12,227 bases of DNA from Thermoplasmata archaeon (lineage in GTDB: Archaea > Thermoplasmatota > Thermoplasmata > Thermoplasmatales > Thermoplasmataceae), in NCBI GenBank assembly GCA_021792045.1, contig JAJYVJ010000048.1, positions 1-12,227 on the forward strand, given 5' to 3'. This document shows positions 1-6,179 of the stretch, piece by piece. Position numbers and translations under genes: made by a program. Within the stretch, counting starts at the first letter, position 1; the number at the start of each line of letters is the position of its first letter. The notes under the pieces were generated by a model. That model did no database searches. It was not told where the DNA came from and worked only from the letters and a program-made list of their open reading frames with translations.

Positions 1-65
1 GGTACGGCGCCAGACTTGAGATCTGGTTCCCTTGTGGATCGGGAGTTCGAATCTCTCCCTCGGCG
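1..65 (+). tRNA. tRNA-Ser(UGA), 3' part (5' end outside window)
   Basis: The anticodon arm is visible as stem CCAGA/TCTGG closing the seven-base loop CTTGAGA, which puts TGA at positions 34-36 (serine, reads UCA). A long class II variable arm follows. The T arm is GGGAG-TTCGAAT-CTCTC, then the 3' acceptor strand CCTCGGC and discriminator G73, the base expected for archaeal tRNA-Ser. The acceptor 5' strand and most of the D arm are cut off by the window edge. The bases after G73 are TCA, not CCA, so CCA must be added after transcription in the present arrangement. The last 14 bases are also the left attachment site of the element. Confidence 0.9.
52..65 (+). repeat. attL core: 14-bp direct repeat in tRNA 3' end
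   Basis: The 14 bases TCTCTCCCTCGGCG, covering the T-stem and acceptor 3' strand of the tRNA, recur exactly and in the same orientation at 12087-12100. Integration into the 3' end of a tRNA gene, which regenerates an intact tRNA, is the usual behaviour of archaeal tyrosine integrases. With an integrase gene next to the other copy, these are best read as attL and attR. Confidence 0.85.
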
Positions 66-100
66 TCAATATAAGTGTTCGAATCCTACACACCCAGAAA

Positions 101-114
101 GGAAAGATCTTTCC
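101..114. repeat. 14-bp perfect palindrome near the left end
   Basis: GGAAAGATCTTTCC is its own reverse complement, with no spacer. It lies 36 bases inside the left attachment core, between the tRNA and a TATA-like stretch (TTTATATAT near 120-128). It could be an operator, an integrase arm site or part of a hairpin that ends tRNA transcription. The sequence alone does not choose between these. Confidence 0.4.
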
Positions 115-167
115 GGGAGTTTATATATCGTCGATATGGATTTAATAATATATTCTTATTTGAATAA

Positions 168-329
168 ATAAAACACAGGTCCACCAGGGGGAAGTATCTG
201 GTATACGACTTCATCCATGACACGGTGCTGCCCTTTGATCTGAGGCATTTCAAGATGCTGTCGGAGGGCCAGATACTTTCAGTATTCTGGAAGTGGCAGA
301 GGATATCTAACCATTTTAGTACACAATAA
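168..329 (+). pseudogene. 3' remnant of an unidentified gene
   Basis: This frame is open from just after the TAA at 165-167 to the TAA at 327-329, but it has no plausible start codon and only about 53 codons. The translation contains GKYLVYDFIHDTVLPFDLRH and later LSVFWKWQRI, with a normal aromatic and charged mix and G+C-rich codons like those of the transposase and integrase, unlike the A+T-rich DNA on both sides. It looks like the C-terminal end of a larger protein, perhaps a transposase or other mobile-element protein, left by an old insertion or deletion. I do not recognise the family. Confidence 0.45.
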
Positions 330-511
330 AGAAGAATTCTGTGTCTAAACTTTCAAACAAACTGAAACATTAATAACATGATCGCCTTTTTTCATTAGTG
401 TCCTTATACAATGATTTGCCAGGGATAATTACATTTATGGCACCATTAGTTCCATATTTGATACTCTTTTATGAATGATATTTATCAGTCGGTTTCGGAG
501 TCAGAAAGAGG
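330..511. other. A+T-rich intergenic region with promoter for the next gene
   Basis: No convincing gene was found here. A TATA-like TATTTAT at 479-485 is centred about 30 bases before the ATG at 512, a spacing consistent with an archaeal promoter giving a leaderless or nearly leaderless mRNA. A minus-strand open stretch at about 382-480 has no start codon and was not called. Confidence 0.4.
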
Positions 512-1255
512 ATGCTAACATTGATTGCTGTATTCGATGAAGATTTCAGGAATTTTATGGACTCATTGAAACCTAAGACTTCAAGAATAATTTCCCTCAT
601 CCTTATTGTAGCTGCTATTATTTACTTGATTCTTGCAATTTTCCTTATAAATTTCGAGTACGGATTCACTGGAAATATTTATGAAGACCTTCAACTATAT
701 TTTCTGTTCATACCCTTAGGCTTTTTCATAACGTTTGTAATATTGAGACATATTGCTTCTTGGTACGTCAGGAAAAGTGGCGCCAATGAGAAACTGGACT
801 TCTCTATGGCTTACACTGCATCAGAGTTTATCCCTTGGTTTTTCTTGTTTATTGTCGTCTTTCTTCTGGGCTCATTCCTGTCTCTTTCATTTTACCAGGA
901 ACCTTTTCGTGCCGGTCTAAACATCTTCATTATTATTGCATCCCAAATGCTTCCCTATATGATTCTCTATGTAATTTTGTGGGTTCTTATCCTATCGGTT
1001 GGGCGAAACACTCTTGAACGCTTGTATGCGTTAAGATTTAAGGGTCTATTACCCAGATTGAATCTAATAGTGAGCCTAGGTAGAGGAATTCAACCGATAG
1101 AAGTCTCAGGAACTTTGAATTCGATAGGGAGGTTTCTTGTCTTAAAACGAGATAAGGACGAATATATGCAACAGATACCGTGGCGTTCCATAGCTTCTTT
1201 AGCTGTTCTACCTAAAGCAAGGCCGGAGAACTCAAGGTTGAGTAAACATAAATGA
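512..1255 (+). CDS. four-helix integral membrane protein, function unknown
   Basis: A 247-residue protein with four clear hydrophobic segments, at roughly residues 26-47, 62-80, 106-127 and 137-163. A soluble C-terminal part of about 80 residues is rich in basic and polar residues. A short charged stretch before helix 1 (LKPKTSR) suggests a cytoplasmic N terminus. The ATG at 512 follows a TATA-like box by 30 bases; the ATG at 557 (residue 16), preceded by AGGAATTTT, is a possible alternative. The gene converges on the protease gene with about 70 bases between their stop codons, so it is not in that operon, but it shares its A+T-rich composition. I do not recognise the family. It could be a membrane-acting accessory to the adjacent system or an unrelated cargo gene. 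Confidence 0.75.
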   Translation: MLTLIAVFDEDFRNFMDSLKPKTSRIISLILIVAAIIYLILAIFLINFEYGFTGNIYEDLQLYFLFIPLGFFITFVILRHIASWYVRKSGANEKLDFSMAYTASEFIPWFFLFIVVFLLGSFLSLSFYQEPFRAGLNIFIIIASQMLPYMILYVILWVLILSVGRNTLERLYALRFKGLLPRLNLIVSLGRGIQPIEVSGTLNSIGRFLVLKRDKDEYMQQIPWRSIASLAVLPKARPENSRLSKHK

Positions 1256-1326
1256 ATTTATAGTATAACAGACATGGATTCTTCCTGACAAGCAATCCAC
1301 TTCAACACACAGAATTTGACAAAGGA

Positions 1327-3639
1327 TTAGCTGCCCATTCTAGCCTGGAATCTCGACCTTATTTGAATCGGATCACTCACTATTCCACGCTGTTGCAGTC
1401 CTAGTACTACTTCATTGTATACTGGTGCGGTGTTATCTGGATCGGAGAGAGTGAAAACTAACGCAAACTTGACCGATTTTCCATTTAGGTCAAAATTGCT
1501 TCTTAGCAATAATTTGACTTCAATTTCCCATTCATCAGCCTTGACTCTTTTCAAATCTTTTTCGTACCTTTTGATAGGCTTCCATTTGTACCCGTTTTTT
1601 ACCAACTCACTTTCATAATAGTCTATAGGGTCGAAATCAGTCGGATACTCAGTTACTCTTCTGGTCCACCTACCTGAGATTGAATTAAGTGACCGAAGTG
1701 AAGCGGAAACGTTACCCCTGATGTATTCTGAGCCAAAATCTGAATCAAGGGGTGCTTTTGCAACAAGAGTCATTCTAACTTTTCCTCTACAGTTCCCATT
1801 TTTATCGATGAGTGATTTTGGCCAGTCAAATTTATAGCTAATTGTATGACCGCTTCTTATTTCATGGTCGAAGACTAAAGTGACAGATGAACTGTCGCAA
1901 GTCAGAAACTCTCTGACTCCAGCTGGTTTTCCAAACCCTATATAATGAAATGCTTTAGCTACATTACTAAGCTTGTTGGGCGGGTAACTATTATGAACAA
2001 TTAATGCGCGCAACAGGGATTCCGACGCCGAATCATCCAAGGTTTTATGTAATATAGAAAGAGACCTCGCTACCAATGGTACAGAGTAACTGGTTCCGAC
2101 TCCCTCGATTATATCTCCTGCTTCATTGAAAGATCTTACACCTTGATTTGTCATGTCAAGCCCTCTTCCGTTGTTAGACAGATTGCCACTATAATGAACC
2201 AGTTCAGGTTTTATTATATAAGCAGGACCAGGCCCTCTGCATGAGTAGCTGGCTGGCTGGTCCCTTTTGACAATGCTATCAGGTAGTTCGCTAAATGCTA
2301 TAGCTCCGACAGTCAGTGCCCGTACAGAATCTCCAGGTATCTGAAGTCTATCTGCCTCGCCAATCACAGATTGTGGAGGCCAGCTCCTTTGGTTGGGGTC
2401 TTCGTAATTTCCGGCTGGCACAACAAAAATGACGTTATACTCATCCTGCAACTCGTCTAGGAAAACCGAAAGAGACGAAAAGGATTCATCGTCTATCGCT
2501 CCACTAAGTCCTAAGCTCATGTTCCATATTTTGCTTCTATACATTTTCAGCATTTTTGGAACACTTTCACTTAACCTTTGAATAATGTCGTCTTCGTATA
2601 TTTTCTCTTTGAGCGGGTTGGGTAAAACATGAATGTCAAGTAATTGTATCTGTTCAAAATCTTCACAAATGTTATCGTTTAGTTTGTCAGCCATGCAAAC
2701 CAATCCAGCTACAAATGTGCCATGCTCCCTGTTCTCGTATGCAACAGGCACGTAGGGATCTACCCCCACTATCCACGGCGAAAGGTATGGATTACTTTTG
2801 GATATGCCACTATCAACAACCGCTACAATAGGGTATTCTCTTTCAGGAACTGGAACTGGGAACGTGGATGTTACCCTGTTTGGCAGTGAGTTTTTTGGAA
2901 ATATGACTTTAAAGGCTGGAAAGAAAGAGACAGCTCTAACTGACGGGTGTGATATAACCTTACTAATTTGTTCGGTGTTGGCTCCAGTGATTCTCCAGAT
3001 GCTAAAGCCCTTCATATGCGATAGGTTTTCCGTTTGCAGGTCAAGACTTTTGGTTAGTTTCTGAAAGCTTTCAATAACCTGTGAATTGACATCTTCTTTG
3101 TGATGGTTAAAAAGTGTGACCTTAAAGTAGGTGACGTCTCCCCTTCTCGCTCTTTTGGTCAAATCGTCAATAGAAAGCCCAAGCAATTTATCTGTAGGGC
3201 CATATACTGACAGGTTTTCAAGTGCACTTACATTCGCTTTTTGATCGTGGTTATACGGTTCAGCTATCTTCAATTTTAGTTGTTTTAACCCATTACTTGT
3301 CGATCCAAGCAAGAGTTCTCCAAAATCAGCTGCTCCAATAATTGGGCACGTCTGAGAATTGAGAATTGCAGTTGGCCTATGACTTTTTGCAAGAGCTTTA
3401 TCTCGAAGCTTTGCTTTTATGATAGAGGGGACTTCAGGATATTTGTCGAATGAGTCTTTAAGGTCTTTCACTATGCTGTCAATATCTCCTCCCAATCTTT
3501 GTTGTAGTTTTTTGAATTCCTCCTCATTGTCTACAAAAATAGTTTTCTCTGATCGTCCTCTTTGCTCATTTTTATGAACAAATTTTGAATCTTGTTTTAT
3601 GGATCTAATTGGCAGCTTGTTGTTGGCATCATCAGGCAA
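1327..3639 (-). CDS. subtilisin-like (S8) serine protease, IetS-like
   Basis: A secretion-signal-free S8 protease of 770 residues from a TTG start. The catalytic triad is visible: Asp276 in AVVDSG, His306 in EHGTFVAG and Ser517 in GTSYSVP. Asn411 in PAGN supplies the oxyanion hole, and SYSCRGP matches the subtilisin SSRGP segment. About 270 residues precede the catalytic domain, and about 200 residues of probable beta-rich domain follow it. I chose TTG at 3639 because AAGGAGGGG lies six bases upstream; a longer GTG-started form (3693, 788 residues) has no such site. The gene overlaps the AAA+ ATPase stop codon by 8 bases, so translation is probably coupled. An AAA+ ATPase followed by a subtilisin-like protease of these sizes is the IetA-IetS arrangement, reported as a plasmid-stability pair and as an anti-phage system. 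It is probably a cytoplasmic effector held in check or activated by the ATPase; that role is inferred from the family. Confidence 0.88.
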   Translation of the reverse strand: MPDDANNKLPIRSIKQDSKFVHKNEQRGRSEKTIFVDNEEEFKKLQQRLGGDIDSIVKDLKDSFDKYPEVPSIIKAKLRDKALAKSHRPTAILNSQTCPIIGAADFGELLLGSTSNGLKQLKLKIAEPYNHDQKANVSALENLSVYGPTDKLLGLSIDDLTKRARRGDVTYFKVTLFNHHKEDVNSQVIESFQKLTKSLDLQTENLSHMKGFSIWRITGANTEQISKVISHPSVRAVSFFPAFKVIFPKNSLPNRVTSTFPVPVPEREYPIVAVVDSGISKSNPYLSPWIVGVDPYVPVAYENREHGTFVAGLVCMADKLNDNICEDFEQIQLLDIHVLPNPLKEKIYEDDIIQRLSESVPKMLKMYRSKIWNMSLGLSGAIDDESFSSLSVFLDELQDEYNVIFVVPAGNYEDPNQRSWPPQSVIGEADRLQIPGDSVRALTVGAIAFSELPDSIVKRDQPASYSCRGPGPAYIIKPELVHYSGNLSNNGRGLDMTNQGVRSFNEAGDIIEGVGTSYSVPLVARSLSILHKTLDDSASESLLRALIVHNSYPPNKLSNVAKAFHYIGFGKPAGVREFLTCDSSSVTLVFDHEIRSGHTISYKFDWPKSLIDKNGNCRGKVRMTLVAKAPLDSDFGSEYIRGNVSASLRSLNSISGRWTRRVTEYPTDFDPIDYYESELVKNGYKWKPIKRYEKDLKRVKADEWEIEVKLLLRSNFDLNGKSVKFALVFTLSDPDNTAPVYNEVVLGLQQRGIVSDPIQIRSRFQARMGS

Positions 3640-4795
3640 TTTTATCCCCTCCTTTTCGAATCTCCTGTGATAATTTACCCGATGATATTCCACTTAATCT
3701 TGCCAAAGTTCTATAGGTGAACGTTTTCTTGTCAAGCTTTCGCAATCTACTGGCTAAATCTAGCTTGAACTGAAATATCCCAATGTCATCGACATTCTGA
3801 TCAGTCCCTCTTTTGTACTTTATATAGTAATTGAAAACATTCTTGAATTCAAGCGTTTCCTTGTCATCCACAATGAGATAAGTTCTAATCTGATTACAAA
3901 AAGTTTCAATGTCGCTGCCACTTTGGCCCTCAGTTAATATAACTAACAGTTTCAGAATTTCAGGCGGCGGTGTAATTCCCCCTAAGAATCTCTTAATCAT
4001 ATTTTCTCTCATCAATTGATCCGGAATTTTGGTCTGTATCTTATAGTCAAATCTTCTCCAGATTGCGGGATCCAACAGATGTTTGTGATTAGTAGCTGCT
4101 ATCACAGGAATTTCGGAATCCATAGAATCAATATTTTGTAATAATGCATTTACGACGCGTTTGAGTTCACCAAGTTCATTCGTATCATCACGCATTTTTG
4201 CTATTGCATCGAATTCATCTAAAAATAATATGCATGGCGTTCTGTTTACAAAGTCAAACAGCATTCTAATATTCTTTGAGGTACTTCCTAGGTATGATGA
4301 TATGATTCCGTCTAACCTAACAACAACCAGAGGTAGATTCGTTACAGAAGCAATGTATCTGGCTATTTGAGTCTTTCCCGTTCCAGGTTCTCCGTATAGC
4401 AACATTGTTCTGTGGGTTCTTATACCTTTTTTCGCAAACAGATCAGCATTACTCAATAAAAAAATAAACTCGTCGATTCTAGATTTCAGATTTTCATCTA
4501 CTGAAAGAAAAATAGACCCCTCATCATATTTTTTAAACTCTGCAAGAGGTAGTCTAGATTCAGAGTCAACTGGCAACTTAAGTAGACTACTAAACTCTTT
4601 GGATTTCATTGGCTCATTTTTTGAGCTCTTGTTGATAACACTCTTAAGTCTTTTTGCGGTCTTTACATCACCTGTAGCTTCCACCTTAGAGATCAAAAGC
4701 TGGCTGTAGTTATAGACTTTGGTCACGTCCTGATTGAGCCCACCTTCAATTAATTTCATAATCTCAGCAACGTTCTCCAAAGTTATACCCCCCAT
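3632..4795 (-). CDS. AAA+ ATPase, IetA-like
   Basis: A 387-residue AAA+ ATPase. An N-terminal helical region of about 90 residues is followed by the ATPase core: Walker A GEPGTGKT (135-142), Walker B CILFLDEFD with Asp193/Glu194, sensor 1 in AATN (Asn236), arginine-finger candidates in WRRFD (247-248), and a lid segment GQSGSDIE. The C-terminal 25 residues (RTLARLSGISSGKLSQEIRK) look like a helix-turn-helix. The core resembles classical FtsH/CDC48-type AAA modules. The ATG at 4795 is preferred; a TTG twelve bases further upstream (4807) is in frame. A TATA box near 4824-4831 and repeated GTGAACA boxes lie upstream. It is the first gene of a two-gene operon with the S8 protease. In the family the ATPase is the regulatory or antitoxin-like partner of the protease; which role it has here is inference. 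Confidence 0.88.
   Translation of the reverse strand: MGGITLENVAEIMKLIEGGLNQDVTKVYNYSQLLISKVEATGDVKTAKRLKSVINKSSKNEPMKSKEFSSLLKLPVDSESRLPLAEFKKYDEGSIFLSVDENLKSRIDEFIFLLSNADLFAKKGIRTHRTMLLYGEPGTGKTQIARYIASVTNLPLVVVRLDGIISSYLGSTSKNIRMLFDFVNRTPCILFLDEFDAIAKMRDDTNELGELKRVVNALLQNIDSMDSEIPVIAATNHKHLLDPAIWRRFDYKIQTKIPDQLMRENMIKRFLGGITPPPEILKLLVILTEGQSGSDIETFCNQIRTYLIVDDKETLEFKNVFNYYIKYKRGTDQNVDDIGIFQFKLDLASRLRKLDKKTFTYRTLARLSGISSGKLSQEIRKGGDKIA
3646..3654 (-). promoter_or_regulatory. strong Shine-Dalgarno site deciding the protease start
   Basis: Read on the minus strand, AAGGAGGGG is followed by six bases (ATAAAA) and then TTG at 3639. The site lies inside the last codons of the ATPase gene. Elsewhere in the window TATA-to-ATG leaderless spacing is the rule, so a strong internal ribosome site fits a downstream gene in an operon. 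It favours TTG over the upstream GTG at 3693. Confidence 0.7.
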
Positions 4796-4799
4796 AGGC

Positions 4800-4889
4800 G
4801 TGAACAAACTGTTAGTTTTGTGAACATATAAACTGAACAGTGAACAGATATTAAAATTTTTTTATACAAAATTAGTTATATTGTGAACA
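4800..4889. promoter_or_regulatory. ATPase/protease operon promoter with GTGAACA repeats
   Basis: GTGAACA occurs at 4800, 4820, 4840 and 4883 on the plus strand, and a variant CTGAACA at 4833. The first three are exactly 20 bases apart, so they lie on one face of the helix. On the minus strand a TATA-like TTTATAT at about 4824-4831 sits between the second and third boxes, about 33 bases before the ATG at 4795. A protein bound to these boxes would cover the promoter, so repression, possibly by the helix-turn-helix end of the ATPase itself, is plausible but inferred. Confidence 0.6.
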
Positions 4890-4894
4890 TTGGA

Positions 4895-5194
4895 ATGAAA
4901 TCTCGCTAAATTACTCATAAAGATAGACTACATAATGATGAAGTCATAGATTACAACCGGTATCTAACTGAAAATGGACCTACGTTTGAAGCTTTAAGTG
5001 ACTTTGAGGCAGTCATGTCGAAATAGGTCACCAAATTACTCCAAGGGGGTCCCAGATAAGGTATTTCGACAGGAAGATGTTGGAAGGAGAGACTTTATGC
5101 AGAGGACGAAAAGGAGGTCGGCAAAGATACCCCAGATTACGATGACATTATGGTAAATTCAGGTCACAATGGATCCGTTAACCCAAAACGTTAA
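4895..5194 (+). pseudogene. possible decayed reading frame with three internal stops
   Basis: One frame from ATG at 4895 to TAA at 5192 reads as protein-like sequence, but it is broken by TAA at 4907, TAG at 5024 and TAA at 5057. The pieces include ITHKDRLHNDEVIDYNRYLT and YAEDEKEVGKDTPDYDDIMV, which have an ordinary mix of charged and aromatic residues. No other frame in this stretch is longer or better. It could be a dead gene of about 99 codons, or chance; I do not recognise the protein. Otherwise nothing else supports a gene between the ATPase promoter and 5219. Confidence 0.35.
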
Positions 5195-5203
5195 CACTCA
5201 TTA

Positions 5204-5215
5204 TGCAGGCCTGCA
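5204..5215. repeat. 12-bp perfect palindrome before the Cys-rich gene
   Basis: TGCAGGCCTGCA is self-complementary and ends three bases before the ATG at 5219. Two CGTTAAC copies (5176-5182 and 5189-5195), 13 bases apart, lie just upstream. Together they look like regulator binding sites for the following gene, but no regulator can be assigned. Confidence 0.4.
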
Positions 5216-5218
5216 GCC

Positions 5219-5674
5219 ATGACGATTACCTTTATTTTCCTCATTGCGACTATTCAAACAATGGTTAATAAAATAGACGTGGATGAGAAGCTAAAGCTGA
5301 TTGGCCTGGGAGGATGCTGGCATGCCGGAGATTCCGGGAGGTCATATGACACCTATGAATCCCTACGGAGGCACGAGACAGGACCTTACAGGTATCTATG
5401 CGGCAGGGATGCGAAGATAGAGGATCCCAGAAAGTATGAATTTTTCAACGAGGAGACCGGCAAGGGTTACATCATGCCCGGAGGCTGCTGGTTCTCTCCA
5501 TCCGGCAACAGGGCATATGACAGCCTGGATGAGTGCAGCAGGTCACATGATGACTGCAAGTGCACATGCACCGATGATTACGACAAGGCGTTCAGGATCC
5601 AGGGAGAGATACCAAACCTGAAATCAAAAGCGGCGAAGGAGAGGAGGAGGGACAGTAAGGGCCACTTCATCTAG
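5219..5674 (+). CDS. small Cys-rich protein with internal duplication
   Basis: A 151-residue protein of unrecognised family. Two related segments are visible: GGCW at residues 31-34 continuing through SGRSYDTYESLRRH to Cys61, and GGCW at 88-91 continuing through SGNRAYDSLDECSRSH to Cys117. In both, the Cys of GGCW is followed by a His 19-20 residues later and a Cys about 28 residues later, with SG-R-YD-ES/DE-R-H conserved between. The second copy has extra cysteines (106, 113, 115), so metal binding or disulfides are possible. A basic tail follows. The first 14 residues (MTITFIFLIATIQT) are hydrophobic; if translation starts at 5219 they could be a short anchor, but the in-frame ATG at 5261 would remove them. 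Codon use is more G+C-rich than in the upstream operon. Confidence 0.65.
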   Translation: MTITFIFLIATIQTMVNKIDVDEKLKLIGLGGCWHAGDSGRSYDTYESLRRHETGPYRYLCGRDAKIEDPRKYEFFNEETGKGYIMPGGCWFSPSGNRAYDSLDECSRSHDDCKCTCTDDYDKAFRIQGEIPNLKSKAAKERRRDSKGHFI

Positions 5675-5847
5675 GCCTATCCACAGACATGTTGTGGCAT
5701 TCCACAAATTCTTAGTATTTTCAATGATTCCTGCCACAAATCCACAAATTCTGGTGCCCTTTCCTATTATTAATTATACATGAATTCACCGGATGGAATC
5801 CGGGGGTTCCTGAATTCCAGTTAGGGATATGAATGGTTTCATTACCC
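5675..5847. repeat. non-coding region with TCCACAAATTCT repeats and hairpins
   Basis: TCCACAAATTCT occurs at 5701-5712 and again at 5741-5752, exactly 40 bases apart. A shorter CCACAAAT abuts the second copy at 5734-5741. An inverted pair CCACA/TGTGG lies at 5681-5697. An A+T-rich stretch (about 5761-5780) is followed by a hairpin CCGGAT-GGA-ATCCGG (5789-5803), flanked by GAATTC at 5782-5787 and 5812-5817. Iteron-like repeats, an A+T-rich segment and hairpins in the middle of a plasmid-like element would suit a replication origin, or a terminator and operator region. No gene is supported here. Confidence 0.4.
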
Positions 5848-5979
5848 TTAATAATCGCCTCCCCAATGTATAGCAATGAAGTACAATCGGCAGCTACTGC
5901 CCTCAATCCTCAGCTCCGGAATCGCCATCTTGATAAAAAGGCTGAACGGGTAGCGTTTAAAGTAGGGCCTCTTCACCAT
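5848..5979 (-). CDS. 43-residue small protein, function unknown
   Basis: A short frame starting five bases after the zinc-ribbon stop codon: ATG at 5979, stop TAA at 5848-5850. The translation begins MVKRPYFKRYPFSLFIK and ends HWGGDY. It is basic at the N terminus and rich in aromatic residues, with a believable amino-acid mix and the same codon style as the zinc ribbon. The close spacing, with AGGA touching the ATG, suggests an operon with the zinc-ribbon gene. No family is recognised, and a frame this short could be chance. Confidence 0.45.
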   Translation of the reverse strand: MVKRPYFKRYPFSLFIKMAIPELRIEGSSCRLYFIAIHWGGDY

Positions 5980-5984
5980 TCCTA

Positions 5985-6140
5985 TTATCCTGGCTTGAAA
6001 CCCAGGAGTGTTTCACAATGCCTGCAGGATACCGGTATTGCCTTGTTCCCCATAGTGAAATATGACGGGATTCTGGTATCCTCCTCCAGTACGTAGTCTT
6101 CTGGGCTAAGTTTCTTTCCGCATTTAGGGCATTTTGCCAT
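5985..6140 (-). CDS. 51-residue zinc-ribbon protein
   Basis: A complete small gene from ATG at 6140 to TAA at 5985. The protein starts MAKCPKCGKKLSPEDYV and has a second knuckle SCRHCETLLGF, giving CxxC at residues 4-7 and CxxC at 39-42, a classic two-knuckle zinc ribbon with about 31 residues between. Small proteins of this kind are frequent in archaeal plasmids and viruses, and may bind nucleic acid or a partner protein. A TATA box (TTTATAAATT, 6161-6170) is centred about 25 bases before the ATG, so the mRNA is probably leaderless and the gene has its own promoter despite lying only 39 bases after the ribbon-helix-helix gene. The 43-residue ORF follows directly. Confidence 0.8.
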   Translation of the reverse strand: MAKCPKCGKKLSPEDYVLEEDTRIPSYFTMGNKAIPVSCRHCETLLGFKPG

Positions 6141-6160
6141 GACAACCGAACCTGCTTGAA

Positions 6161-6170
6161 TTTATAAATT
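6161..6170 (-). promoter_or_regulatory. TATA box of the zinc-ribbon gene
   Basis: TTTATAAATT lies between the stop codon of the ribbon-helix-helix gene and the zinc-ribbon start, with its centre about 25 bases upstream of the ATG at 6140. This is the normal spacing for an archaeal leaderless transcript. Confidence 0.6.
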
Positions 6171-6179
6171 TCACTCTCG

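Noticed and set aside
382..480. Minus-strand open stretch with protein-like sequence (GAINVIIPGKSLYKDT) left of the membrane-protein gene
   Set aside because: About 33 codons, no start codon and no promoter or ribosome site; it overlaps the promoter of the rightward gene. Chance cannot be excluded.
4800..4889. GTGAACA repeats as a CRISPR array
   Set aside because: The repeats are only 7 bases, spacing is 7 to 43 bases, and no cas gene is present; they fit operator sites in a promoter.
5833..6096. 87-residue plus-strand ORF over the small leftward genes
   Set aside because: It overlaps the zinc-ribbon gene, whose CxxC pairs and TATA box are far better evidence; this frame is its shadow.
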